The notes beneath the pieces were generated by a model. The model did no database searches. It saw only the letters and a program-made list of their open reading frames with translations, and was not told where the DNA came from. Source: Candidatus Melainabacteria bacterium (GTDB taxonomy: Bacteria > Cyanobacteriota > Vampirovibrionia > Obscuribacterales > Obscuribacteraceae). From it: a stretch of DNA of 37,625 nucleotides. Below, one piece after another: positions 7,821-15,163 of this stretch. The stretch is from the NCBI GenBank assembly GCA_003153555.1, contig PLZS01000031.1, positions 1 to 37,625 of the forward strand. Reading direction: 5' to 3'. The translations under genes were made by a program, and so were the position numbers. Within the stretch, counting starts at the first letter, position 1, and each line of letters opens with the position of its first letter.

Positions 7821-8183
7821 CTACTAGAAATGTGATTTCAGCCGTTGTTGGTAAGGGCGCGGAGGAACGTTGTTGCCAATTCTTCCGCTCTACCATCGTG
7901 ACCGATCAAGCTGAACCGGTGTGCTACTGCTGCCTATAAATTACCCTAGGAAAACATGCATTTCGTGGTAATTCTTGGGTTTATACAAGCTTCGCTAGAG
8001 GTCTATTTCCCAAAAGCATAAAATCATTAGCTCTTTCACTTTATTTATTGCTATAGGGACTACCTTAACGCTAGGGTTAATCATTCCTTTACTTTCTTCT
8101 AGACCTCTTTAAAACACAACCCCCTAATCCACCCAGCGACCAATTAAACCTTTAGCTGACCGCCTTCTCGGCTGTTTCGTTAG
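7821..8183. other. Gene-free AT-rich stretch
   Basis: No gene is seen. The part from about 7940 to 8120 is clearly AT-rich compared with its surroundings. It holds a 9-bp inverted pair, AGAGGTCTA at 7997-8005 and TAGACCTCT at 8100-8108, and a TTAAC...GTTAA near-palindrome between them. It probably contains the promoter of the following gene group, but no convincing -35/-10 pair was found. Confidence 0.35.
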
Positions 8184-8480
8184 CTAGTACCATGGTCTGT
8201 GCTCGGTTCGGATTGGGACATTAAGGTTGCTACGTCATCTGTTGCCCATGGCGATGCTGCTCGTCGTGCCAATGAGCCAGGCGGCATTGAGTGGACACAC
8301 AGGTTCTTTGCCGGCGTCACACCTGGTGACTTGCTGACCTGTATTGCCAGGCTGCTTGCAGACCGTCCCACTTACACTTTCAGCCAGTGGCTTGATCTCG
8401 ACGACGAGCCTGGAACTGGTGATACCGCACTCGGTACGCCGCCTGACCGTCTTTTTAAACTTCGAAAAAGGAGGACCGTA
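8184..8480 (+). other. Open in-frame extension upstream of the cyanophycinase-like gene
   Basis: From just after TAG at 8181-8183 the frame stays open into the cyanophycinase-like gene. A GTG at 8199 would add 94 residues. Codon choice in this stretch looks coding, and the translation contains ordinary segments (for example PGDLLTCIARLLADRP and TYTFSQWLDLDDE), but it matches nothing I know and no ribosome site precedes it. It may be a fused remnant of another gene, an alternative N-terminus, or non-coding. Confidence 0.35.
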
Positions 8481-9269
8481 ATGAACACATCTAGCCGCAA
8501 AAGCGGTTTCTTTCTGATTGGCGGCAAGGCTAACACTTGCTACGCCTCTTTCTTGGAACTCGCTGGTGGCAAGGATGCGAACATTCTCGTCATTCCTCAC
8601 GCCAGCGGTGTTCCGACCGAAGCCGCAGCCGACGTCACAGACGCGCTGTCCAAGCTCGGTGCTACCAACGTCAGAGTGCTCAAGCCACCTTCCCGGTTCG
8701 CCGCTGGCTTGGCTTCTGTGCTGTACAAGTTGGGTGCTAAGCGCCTGAGCCGAATGATCTCTGACACGCCGATTCCCGAGGGCACCGATGCGGTGTACAT
8801 CTCAGGTGGCGACCAGGAGCGCTTGGTTCAGAAGTTGGGTCTTGGCGGAATCGGTGCCCTGAATACTTTCAGCGCATCCGGCGGATTGATCTCGGGAACT
8901 TCTGCCGGTGCAGCCTGCATGGGTAACTTGATGATCACCGGCGGTATGAAGGACGGCGTCATCCGCGCAAACTCGCTTAGAACCGGCAAGGGACTTGGTC
9001 TCATTGCACGGTTGGTGTTCGACACGCACATGAAGCGAGAGCGCTACAACCGCCCGATCATGGCACTCGCTACTCTCGATATCGATGCTGCCATCGGTCT
9101 CGACGAGGATACTGGTGTTTGGATCGACAGGAGCGTTGCCGTTGTAATCGGTGTTGGAAATGTCTGGTTCTACAGGCGCCACACCGATTTCAAGGTCAAC
9201 GTGGTCGATGGCACTGCCGTCGGCGTCGATGTCACAGTTTGCACCGCCGGTGGTTCGTTCACCATTTAG
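8481..9269 (+). CDS. Cyanophycinase-like serine peptidase (family S51)
   Basis: A predicted cytoplasmic exopeptidase of the cyanophycinase / alpha-aspartyl dipeptidase fold, 262 residues. Cyanophycinases cut multi-L-arginyl-poly-L-aspartate to beta-Asp-Arg. The GGK strand (14-16), SGGDQERL (108-115), the nucleophile elbow GTSAGAACM with S141, DTHMKRER with H183 and IGLDEDTGVWID (205-216) follow the cyanophycinase order. The start is set by AAGGAGG at 8468-8474, six bases before ATG 8481. No cyanophycin synthetase is in the window, so the substrate may differ (other isoaspartyl peptides). A hairpin and an isochorismatase-fold hydrolase gene follow. Codons are mostly C/G-ending. Confidence 0.8.
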   Translation: MNTSSRKSGFFLIGGKANTCYASFLELAGGKDANILVIPHASGVPTEAAADVTDALSKLGATNVRVLKPPSRFAAGLASVLYKLGAKRLSRMISDTPIPEGTDAVYISGGDQERLVQKLGLGGIGALNTFSASGGLISGTSAGAACMGNLMITGGMKDGVIRANSLRTGKGLGLIARLVFDTHMKRERYNRPIMALATLDIDAAIGLDEDTGVWIDRSVAVVIGVGNVWFYRRHTDFKVNVVDGTAVGVDVTVCTAGGSFTI

Positions 9270-9297
9270 GCGGTGCAGGCGTTTCTTTTTCAGTCGC

Positions 9298-9329
9298 GTA
9301 GTGGCTTGGACACAACTCCAAGCCGCTAC
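9298..9329 (+). terminator. Strong hairpin just before the isochorismatase ribosome site
   Basis: A 13-bp stem with one G-T pair (9298-9310 with 9317-9329) and a CACAAC loop lies 28 nt after the cyanophycinase-like stop. It ends five bases before AAGGAGA. No T-run follows, so it may be an mRNA-processing or translation-modulating element rather than a classical terminator. Confidence 0.55.
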
Positions 9330-9347
9330 CTAGAAGGAGACATTCTC

Positions 9348-9818
9348 ATGCAAGTAGAATTTGCACTCGTGGTTGTGGACATGCAACCAATTTATCTTAC
9401 GAGGGAAGACCATGTGCTCATCGAGCGAGTCGGACTTCTCATCGACAAGGCGATCGCGGCAGGGCAACCGATCGTGTTGCTCGAGTACGCGAACAAAGGC
9501 AGGACGTGCATTGAGCTGCTCCATCGCCTGGAGGGCTACGCCCTGGTTCGCACCAAACAGAAGTATGGCTGGGGTGGTGCCGATGAGACGCTGCAGGCGT
9601 TTGCCGAGATGGGCGTCACGCCTGGTTCGGTCTCAGTCTGTGGCGTCTACACGGAACAGTGCGTCGCGCATACAGTGTCGGGTTTGGTGTACAGCCTTCC
9701 CCGCACCGTCATCGACGTCCTCACTGCAGCGTGCCTGTCCATCGCATCAGCCTATGACTGGAGCAAGTTTCCTGTCGCAGGCAACGTCAACTTGGTGGCA
9801 GCGGACGTGGCCATCTGA
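9348..9818 (+). CDS. Isochorismatase-family cysteine hydrolase
   Basis: The 156-residue single-domain hydrolase has the isochorismatase/nicotinamidase fold. The catalytic triad is readable: D11 in VVVDMQ, a lysine at K70 or K72 in RTKQKYG, and C105 in GVYTEQCVAHT. Family members hydrolyse amide or vinyl-ether substrates such as nicotinamide, isochorismate or N-carbamoyl compounds; the substrate here is unknown. AAGGAGA at 9334-9340 fixes ATG 9348; an upstream in-frame extension to 9273 would run through the hairpin. It lies between the cyanophycinase-like peptidase and a HAD phosphatase, all sharing a C/G-ending codon style. A link to Asp/Arg dipeptide or arginine breakdown is speculative. 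Confidence 0.78.
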   Translation: MQVEFALVVVDMQPIYLTREDHVLIERVGLLIDKAIAAGQPIVLLEYANKGRTCIELLHRLEGYALVRTKQKYGWGGADETLQAFAEMGVTPGSVSVCGVYTEQCVAHTVSGLVYSLPRTVIDVLTAACLSIASAYDWSKFPVAGNVNLVAADVAI

Positions 9819-9820
9819 AG

Positions 9821-9891
9821 AGGCGATCTCTCACAACATAACCTGGTGCCATTTCACTGCCGAGCCTGCTGGCCGGTCGGTGATGTCGCCT
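9821..9891 (+). other. Structured 3' region after the isochorismatase gene
   Basis: AGGCGA (9821-9826) can pair with TCGCCT (9886-9891), with CAC/GTG extending inside, enclosing about 60 nt that contain further short complementary words. It lies directly after the stop and before the separate terminator at 9904-9935. It could be an mRNA 3' structure or a small RNA. Confidence 0.3.
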
Positions 9892-9903
9892 TTACCAAAC
9901 GCT

Positions 9904-9940
9904 GCCTGAGTTTTTCTGCAAAGTCTAACTCAGGCGGTTT
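9904..9940 (+). terminator. Rho-independent terminator-like hairpin
   Basis: GCCTGAGTT (9904-9912) and AACTCAGGC (9927-9935) form a perfect 9-bp stem with a 14-nt loop, followed by GGTTTTCTGTTAG. It separates the isochorismatase-fold gene from the HAD gene, whose AAGGA site lies at 9956-9960. Confidence 0.65.
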
Positions 9941-9966
9941 TCTGTTAGTTCTAACAAGGACATTCT

Positions 9967-11091
9967 ATGACTACAAACACATCAACAGCCGAGTCGCTGT
10001 TGTCGCGGGCACAGCGAAAGCTGTACGAAATCGCCGGCGGCAGCAAAGACAGCGGCGACGTTCGCGCCGCCAAACTGACTACGGCTCAGCGCATTGCCTA
10101 TTTCAACAGCATTGAATTTCGCGATTGGGTGGCCTCGGAAAAGGCTGCCGGGCGTGAGATTTTCTGGCTGAAGGATGTCGACAAGACGCAAGCCGCGGGC
10201 GACATCTTTACGTTTTTCTTCAAGTGGCGCGCCGATAACGGCAAGTTTTCCGACGCCCAGTTGAAGGTGATTGAGAAATTTCTTCTCACCCGTCCGCACG
10301 CCCTGTTGCGGCCGTTCATTCGGCTTGGTCGCGCCCTTCGGCGTGTGCCAAGCCAACTGGGGTTGACCGCCTCCGGTCCACTTTTCTCAAACAGCACGCC
10401 TCACGAAGTCGTCAAAGATTGGCAGTGCAAGGAACAAGGCGGCAAGGGCATCAGCATGCTCGATTTCTGGTCTGGTGCCTACTGGCCTTCGCAAGTGGGA
10501 CTGACTGAGGAAGAGAAGCTCGCCCAAGTTCGCGAGTTCGCCCACCACTACGCAGCCAAGGTTTTCCCCGGCGTTCCCGAGGAGAATCGGTTGCTCGAAG
10601 AGTTGGGTGTGCATGTGGTCATCGTCTCGAACGGTGATCAGGATTTGGCGAGGGCAGTAGCTGGCGTCCTGGGCGTTAACCCGCTCAACGTTGTTGGCTC
10701 CAACCTGACCTATGGTCCTGATGGGCGCGCTACCGGCGTCAACCACAGCTACGACGTGACCGACGAGAGTTGGCTCCAGCGTCCGCAGCCGGGCAAACCA
10801 ATGAGCTTCCACTATTGGATGTACATGAACCGTGCACGTTGGGGTTGGCAGCACTTGGACGAAGACAAGATCGTTATTGCCGGACGCGATGGCGACTCTG
10901 CTGCAAATGATGGTGGCATGATGATCCTGCTGCCTATTCCTGCAGCCATCGGCAACTTCATGGTCGATACTCCTGGCGAACCGGCTCGCATCGAGAAGTT
11001 CTACAAGCTGGCCGCCAAGTACGGCTGGACACGCGGTAAATTCTTCACGCTGATCCAACAGCCTTCTTTGACCGGCAGCATTCCGGACTGA
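9967..11091 (+). CDS. HAD-superfamily hydrolase, phosphoserine-phosphatase-like (subfamily IB)
   Basis: A 374-residue predicted phosphatase. HAD motif I is D70-V-D72-K-T74 (KDVDKTQAAGDI), motif II is IVSNGDQ with its Ser, and the acidic motif IV is AGRDGDSAANDGG. A large alpha-helical cap of about 150 residues separates motifs I and II, as in HAD-IB enzymes that include SerB and membrane-lipid phosphatases. It has no signal peptide. ATG 9967 follows AAGGA at 9956-9960. A terminator-like hairpin stands on each side, so it is probably its own transcription unit. The substrate is unknown. Codon use is G/C-ending like the two genes before it. Confidence 0.8.
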   Translation: MTTNTSTAESLLSRAQRKLYEIAGGSKDSGDVRAAKLTTAQRIAYFNSIEFRDWVASEKAAGREIFWLKDVDKTQAAGDIFTFFFKWRADNGKFSDAQLKVIEKFLLTRPHALLRPFIRLGRALRRVPSQLGLTASGPLFSNSTPHEVVKDWQCKEQGGKGISMLDFWSGAYWPSQVGLTEEEKLAQVREFAHHYAAKVFPGVPEENRLLEELGVHVVIVSNGDQDLARAVAGVLGVNPLNVVGSNLTYGPDGRATGVNHSYDVTDESWLQRPQPGKPMSFHYWMYMNRARWGWQHLDEDKIVIAGRDGDSAANDGGMMILLPIPAAIGNFMVDTPGEPARIEKFYKLAAKYGWTRGKFFTLIQQPSLTGSIPD

Positions 11092-11128
11092 GACGGTTGG
11101 GTTCTAGGCGTGGCATGTAATTGTGGTG

Positions 11129-11165
11129 CCCTGGCATCGAACGGAACAATCCGTTGATGCCAGGG
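11129..11165 (+). terminator. Long GC-rich hairpin after the HAD gene
   Basis: CCCTGGCATC plus AACGGA (11129-11145, one bulged G) pairs with 11150-11165, giving 16 bp around an ACAA loop. No T-run follows directly, but a second, T-tailed hairpin lies downstream. Confidence 0.55.
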
Positions 11166-11220
11166 TTCACTGCGCCTCGCATAATGAATAAGTAGAGTGG
11201 AATGGATCAGCTCCTCTCTT

Positions 11221-11252
11221 AAATCAGACCCTTGTCTAGGGTTCTGATTTTT
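11221..11252 (+). terminator. Rho-independent terminator
   Basis: AAATCAGACCCT (11221-11232) pairs with AGGGTTCTGATTT (11238-11250) with one bulge and a 5-nt loop, ending in a T5 tract. It is well placed to stop transcription of the HAD gene, and the A-rich left arm could also let it work for the other strand. Confidence 0.75.
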
Positions 11253-11327
11253 GGGCCCGGTTAACTATACGGCAGAGTATAGCCTAGGCGCGATCTTTCA
11301 CACAAGCCAATGCGGTCAGGTGTGGAA

Positions 11328-11356
11328 TTGTATTTCCAGAGTGGGCTGGTTATAGT
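11328..11356 (+). promoter_or_regulatory. Candidate sigma-70-type promoter of the SAF lipoprotein gene
   Basis: A TTGTAT box (11328-11333) and TATAGT (11351-11356) are 17 bp apart, 46 bases before the start codon. The -10 matches the consensus at five of six positions, the -35 at only three. Confidence 0.35.
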
Positions 11357-11402
11357 TTGCTTGCATGACTTTGCCGCACAGAAATGAGTCTCGATCACGA
11401 TC

Positions 11403-11753
11403 ATGAATCAAAATTCCTGGCAAGTGTTGATAGCAGTCTCCACTCTGGCAATAGTCGGCTTATCTGGATGCATACCCATAGATAAGATCAACGACCAAAA
11501 AAAGCTGTATGAAGCTAGACAGGCTGAGTTGGATGCAAAAACGAACGCCCGAAGCACAATAGTCTATGCAATAAAAGACATTCCCCGAGGAGCGATCATT
11601 AAGGTGGAAGCTCTTGAAGAACGAGAAATGGATAAGAGCAAAGTACCTGAAGACGCCGTCACGAGCATGAGCCTGATTGTCGGTCGGAAAGCCAATCGAG
11701 ATGTTTCTGCCAGACAGATTATTAGCCAGGATGACCTCGCTCCAGCACAGTAG
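11403..11753 (+). CDS. SAF-domain lipoprotein
   Basis: This 116-residue envelope protein starts with a type II signal peptide ending in the lipobox LSGC, so C23 would be lipidated. After a charged helix, residues from about 52 form a SAF-type beta-clip domain: VYAIKDIPRGAIIKVEALEER, then a SLIVGRKANRDVSARQIIS segment. The domain resembles the N-terminal part of CpaB-like and flagellar FlgA-like proteins but stands alone here. The start ATG 11403 has only a weak ribosome site. No pilus or flagellar gene is nearby, so an assembly or chaperone-like role is only suggested by the domain. Confidence 0.75.
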   Translation: MNQNSWQVLIAVSTLAIVGLSGCIPIDKINDQKKLYEARQAELDAKTNARSTIVYAIKDIPRGAIIKVEALEEREMDKSKVPEDAVTSMSLIVGRKANRDVSARQIISQDDLAPAQ

Positions 11754-11823
11754 CTGTTGGCGTATTTTCTAGTGAGAATACAGATGACTAGTACCCCGCA
11801 CCAAATTGGTTGGCGGGTGATTC

Positions 11824-12450
11824 TCACAATTTTGTCAAATAGTCCTCAAGCTTATCGCACAGCCCGATGAGCTCGGCGTGTATGTATTCGTCGGTTGCCT
11901 CGGCGATCGGAATATACTCTTCTCGCGTTTCGATCAAATAACGTTTTTGAAACACTACGTCATTGCATTCGATTGCATCACGCATGTTATCCAGTCTGTC
12001 AGCCAATTTGACAAGACGGGTTGGAATCGCAGCTTGCATGATTCGCTCATGATATGTTTTCAGCTGAACTTCGCGAGGAATTTTTTTGTCAGGATTGGGC
12101 TTCGTCAAAACCGAGACCATCAGCGCAATGATGCGTCCAAATTTCTTTTCTAAATCACTTGTGGTGACTCGGCCGTTACCGTCTTCTACAACGTCATGAA
12201 GAAGAGCCGCACACAGTGCATCAGTGTCTCTCAATCCCAGCTCTTCAAACAAAATCAAAGCAACGCGCATCGGGTGAATGACATATGGTTCGCGCAATTC
12301 CGGATCGATTTTGGGCGGCTTTCGAAATTGTCCTTCATGAATTTGCTCTGCTAGCGCCAATGCTCGTGTCAGTAGGACGCGTTTAGGATGTTGCAATTCG
12401 TCCACTTGCAACATCAAGCGATGTCTGATTTTTCCGGTCGAGTTAGGCAT
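11824..12450 (-). CDS. HD-domain hydrolase of the SpoT/MESH1 type
   Basis: The 208-residue protein has the metal-dependent HD fold of (p)ppGpp hydrolases: H59 in YVIHPMRVA, H85-D86 in LLHDVVED with E89-D90, and D151 in KLADRLDNMRD. No synthetase, TGS or ACT domain follows, so this is a stand-alone form like small alarmone hydrolases. It could remove the 3'-pyrophosphate of ppGpp, but related HD proteins act on other nucleotides. ATG 12450 is the first start; a later ATG at residue 13 would still leave the domain whole. It is convergent with the SAF lipoprotein gene, 70 bases apart, with no clear terminator between them. Confidence 0.8.
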   Translation of the reverse strand: MPNSTGKIRHRLMLQVDELQHPKRVLLTRALALAEQIHEGQFRKPPKIDPELREPYVIHPMRVALILFEELGLRDTDALCAALLHDVVEDGNGRVTTSDLEKKFGRIIALMVSVLTKPNPDKKIPREVQLKTYHERIMQAAIPTRLVKLADRLDNMRDAIECNDVVFQKRYLIETREEYIPIAEATDEYIHAELIGLCDKLEDYLTKL

Positions 12451-12490
12451 CAGTCAACATTCAAATCTATACTGTTACTCAGATTATACG

Positions 12491-12544
12491 CAGTCCGGCA
12501 AGTATTCGCAGTCCGGCAAGTATTCGCAGCCCGAGCAAATATTT
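12491..12544. repeat. 18-bp tandem repeat, three units
   Basis: CAGTCCGGCAAGTATTCG occurs twice exactly (12491-12508 and 12509-12526), followed by a diverged third copy (12527-12544). It sits just upstream of the HD-hydrolase gene start, where the promoter of that minus-strand gene would be expected. Confidence 0.7.
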
Positions 12545-13100
12545 CTGCACGTGTACATCATAGTCGACTAATTGCTCCCGCAAAGAGGCTCGTCGTACAT
12601 GCTCTTTGTTGGGACTTGAACGGAGAATTCAAGAGTAGTAAAACGAGCTGCGCTAACCCTGAAGCACTGGACGCTGAAGGATATGCGGTGATTCGAGAGA
12701 GATTTGGATGTCAACATCACCTTGCTCGCAAAGCTCGTAACCCGCTAGCCAAGGGCTTATGTTCGGTTGCTTTCAAGAAATTGTGGCAAGCCTCCTCTTT
12801 GAAACCTTTTGCTGGCCGGCGGTTCGTGCCTTTAGCGATGATGAACTTCCTTCAACGTGATTGTTTTGCCTATAGCTATGGCCGTAATTTAAAGGCGTTT
12901 CCATTTTTCCCTTTTTCACCCAAAAGTTTCCCCACCCCCAGTAGCCTTTCCTGATTTTGCAGTTGCAATTGAACGCTTTCGAGCGCCTCAAGCATTCATG
13001 CGAATCGGCTAACTGCATTCATCTCGAAGGGTCACAACGCGAGTTCCGCCCCTGTGCGCGAACTTTGAGCCGTTGGTTCACTTCAATCAAAGTCAGCTGC
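12545..13100. other. Gene-free stretch
   Basis: About 550 bases hold no gene I can support. Open frames on both strands have low-complexity, Arg/Phe/Ser-rich translations without start signals. The region separates the HD-hydrolase gene from the tandem-hotdog gene and presumably contains the promoter of the latter. Confidence 0.4.
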
Positions 13101-13131
13101 GATGCGGCTGTCTAATCACGTGAGGTTTATC

Positions 13132-14139
13132 ATGAGAAAGTTACATAAGTGCCCAGCGGTTCGCGTCGGAATGTTTCCCAAAGACACGAACGCAACTGGC
13201 ACGAACATCTTCGGTGGCGTCATTCTGAGCCACATGGATATTGCCGGTGCCATTGCCGCGCGTGAAGTCACCGATCACCGCGTTTTCACCGTCAGTTTCG
13301 ACAAGGTTGTCTTTAAACAGCCAGTCCATATCGGTGATGTGCTGACCTGTTGGTCCGAAGCAATCAGAATTGGTCGCACATCAATCACCACTCGCATCAT
13401 CGTCGAGGCTCAGCGCAAGGGCGTCTTCATTCCGGTTACCGAAGGTGAAGCCGTTTATGTTGCAGTCGATGACGATGGTCGTCCCACTCCGATCAAGGGC
13501 CAGACCAAAGCAGTTGCTTCCCGTGCTGTCAGCAATTGCGGTCCCTCATGCCACTCTGTCGCTCCCGCTCCCAACCAGCCGGCCACGACCAAGAGCACAA
13601 GCAAGAAGGAGTGGTCGTCCAAGAAGCACATGCAGCAGTGCCCCGCCATTCGCATCGGTATGCTTCCCAAAGACACGAGCTACACGGGCACGAACATCTT
13701 CGCGGGCGTCATCCTCAGCCACATGGACACAGCCGGTGTGATCGCTACTCGCGATGTCACCAACCACCGCGTTGTTACCGTCAGTTTCGACAAGGTTGTC
13801 TTCAAGGAGCCCGTGCATGTCGGTGATGTGCTGACCTGCTGGTCCGAAGTGATCAAAGTCGGTCGCACATCGATCACCACCCGGATCACTGTGCAGGCGC
13901 AGCGCAAAGGCATCTTTATCCCGGTGACCGAGGGCGAAGCCGTCTACGTTTCCGTCGACCCTGCTGGTAAGCCCATACCCATAAAGGACGAAGGCACCAC
14001 TGCGCCTGTTATCGGTGCATCGAATTGCGGTCCGACTTGCAGGTCCTCTAACTCCACTGCAACGGCCAAAACCGGCAAGCAGCGGAAGAAGAACAAAAAG
14101 GGCAACAAGAAGTCCAAGAAGAACAAGGGTGCAAAGTGA
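13132..14139 (+). CDS. Tandem-hotdog acyl-CoA thioesterase-like protein with Lys-rich tail
   Basis: A predicted acyl-CoA thioester hydrolase made of two YciA-like hotdog domains in one 335-residue chain. Domain 1 covers about residues 5-122 and domain 2 about 168-286; they are highly similar. Each has N-I-F-(G/A)-G-V-I-L-S-H-M-D with the catalytic-type Asp (D36 and D199) and the FDKVVFK..VH(I/V)GDVLTCW strand. Each is followed by an S-N-C-G-P-(S/T)-C motif (C136/C140 and C299/C303). The chain ends in about 20 residues that are mostly Lys and Asn. Bacterial YciA enzymes normally carry one domain; doubled ones are typical of eukaryotic ACOTs. ATG 13132 is preferred for its TGAGG site at 13121-13125; an ATG at 13102 would add ten residues. 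Substrate unknown. Confidence 0.85.
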   Translation: MRKLHKCPAVRVGMFPKDTNATGTNIFGGVILSHMDIAGAIAAREVTDHRVFTVSFDKVVFKQPVHIGDVLTCWSEAIRIGRTSITTRIIVEAQRKGVFIPVTEGEAVYVAVDDDGRPTPIKGQTKAVASRAVSNCGPSCHSVAPAPNQPATTKSTSKKEWSSKKHMQQCPAIRIGMLPKDTSYTGTNIFAGVILSHMDTAGVIATRDVTNHRVVTVSFDKVVFKEPVHVGDVLTCWSEVIKVGRTSITTRITVQAQRKGIFIPVTEGEAVYVSVDPAGKPIPIKDEGTTAPVIGASNCGPTCRSSNSTATAKTGKQRKKNKKGNKKSKKNKGAK

Positions 14140-14197
14140 TACTGCAACTGGTGCGTTCACTTCGCTTTTTTTCCACTAACGCCGAGAGGGCCAGCCT

Positions 14198-14857
14198 ATG
14201 ACCGAGTATCTGGCGCTTGTGCGTCATGGAGAAACTCTGCCTAACATCCTCGTAGAACAGCAAGCACAGGGCTTGTTCTACGAGGTGTCAGGTTCAGACG
14301 AAACCGTCACGCTCACTGAGTTTGGCGTTGAACAAATCGTAAGCGTCGGCAAGTGGCTTGCCAAGCTGTTCACGAAGGACAATCCGATTGCCCGCATCCT
14401 CGTTAGTGGTTACAAGCGGACCCAACAGTCCGCCGACCACATCGAGTCCCAGCTTCTCTACAAGCCTGAGCGCAAGGAGGAGCGTCGCTTCGACAAGCGC
14501 AGCTACGGCGACTTCTGGAACATCACCTACCGGGGTGTGCAGGAGCTTCATCCTGAAGAATACGAACGGTTCCTGCAAGAAGGTCCGCTTCGTTATTGCC
14601 CTCCCGGTGGTGAGAATTACCCGCAGCTGTTCGCACGCGTTTCTGATGGACTGGCCGACGTGACCAAAGCTTCGGGGAATCACCTGATTGTCTGTCACCT
14701 CGTCGTCTTTCTGGCTATTCAACGCGAGTTGGAAGGTCATGAAGACGAGCATGTGCATGAGCGCTATGAAGCGAGTGCATTGCCAAACGGGCATGTGCGT
14801 CTCTACAAGCGCGAGCATGCGGATGAGCCCTGGCAGCCAGTGGACTTGGTCGCTTGA
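14198..14857 (+). CDS. Histidine phosphatase family protein
   Basis: This cytoplasmic phosphatase/mutase-fold protein has 219 residues. The phospho-accepting histidine is H10 in the LVRHGET motif; YKRTQQSA gives the second Arg, and the late histidine lies in VCHLVV (instead of the usual SHG). The usual acidic Glu region is also present (EERRFDKRSYGDFW). The family includes phosphoglycerate mutases, SixA and many broad phosphatases, so the substrate is open. ATG 14198 follows GAGAGG about nine bases upstream. The gene lies 58 bases after the tandem-hotdog gene in the same codon style, probably co-transcribed with it, and ends in a strong terminator. Confidence 0.8.
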   Translation: MTEYLALVRHGETLPNILVEQQAQGLFYEVSGSDETVTLTEFGVEQIVSVGKWLAKLFTKDNPIARILVSGYKRTQQSADHIESQLLYKPERKEERRFDKRSYGDFWNITYRGVQELHPEEYERFLQEGPLRYCPPGGENYPQLFARVSDGLADVTKASGNHLIVCHLVVFLAIQRELEGHEDEHVHERYEASALPNGHVRLYKREHADEPWQPVDLVA

Positions 14858-14874
14858 TTGAAAAAAGATGGAGA

Positions 14875-14923
14875 AGCCATTGAGGGCATGCGGCTAAAAC
14901 CGACATGTTCTCAGTGGCTTTTT
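14875..14923 (+). terminator. Rho-independent terminator
   Basis: AGCCATTGAG (14875-14884) pairs with CTCAGTGGCT (14910-14919), with inner CATG/CATG and GG/CC pairs and a CTAAAA loop. T5 ends it at 14923. It closes the hotdog-histidine phosphatase unit. Confidence 0.8.
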
Positions 14924-14972
14924 CTACTTCCATGAGGGCGGCAATCCGGTCAAGCCCCTTGTTTTCGTCCAA

Positions 14973-15078
14973 TTTTGGTCATTTCAGGCACGCGAAAGAG
15001 GAAGAGTGAAGGCTCTTCCCATGCGCTTTTTCTTCTTTTTGATCATTTCAGAGCTTTTTGATCATTTCAGCACTCGAG
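14973..15078. repeat. TTTTTGATCATTTCAG repeats, downstream side of the thioredoxin-like gene
   Basis: Three copies lie at 14973-14990 (TTTTGGTCATTTCAGGCA), 15036-15054 and 15055-15078, the last two directly adjacent. A GGAAGAG/CTCTTCC hairpin (15000-15006 with 15013-15019) sits between the first two. A fourth copy is on the other side of the thioredoxin-like gene at 15981-16010. Confidence 0.6.
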
Positions 15079-15163
15079 AAAAGAACATGAGCGCCATGCT
15101 TCGAATCATTAGAACACTTGCGACGTGTGGTTATAAGCACTCGGAACGAGTGCGCTCCAATGT

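Noticed and set aside
10387..11058. Minus-strand open frame of 223 codons inside the HAD gene
   Set aside because: It is a shadow caused by C/G-ending codons; the plus-strand frame carries all HAD motifs.
12388..12954. Plus-strand open frame of 188 codons across the HD-hydrolase start and the 18-bp repeat
   Set aside because: It starts inside another gene on the opposite strand, its translation is low complexity, and no start signal is seen.
12773..13018. Minus-strand open frame of 81 codons in the gene-free stretch
   Set aside because: It has no ribosome site, no recognisable pattern and an unusual composition; kept as non-coding.
13546..14160. Minus-strand open frame of 204 codons opposite the tandem-hotdog gene
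   Set aside because: It is antisense to two clear hotdog repeats; its length follows from their codon bias.
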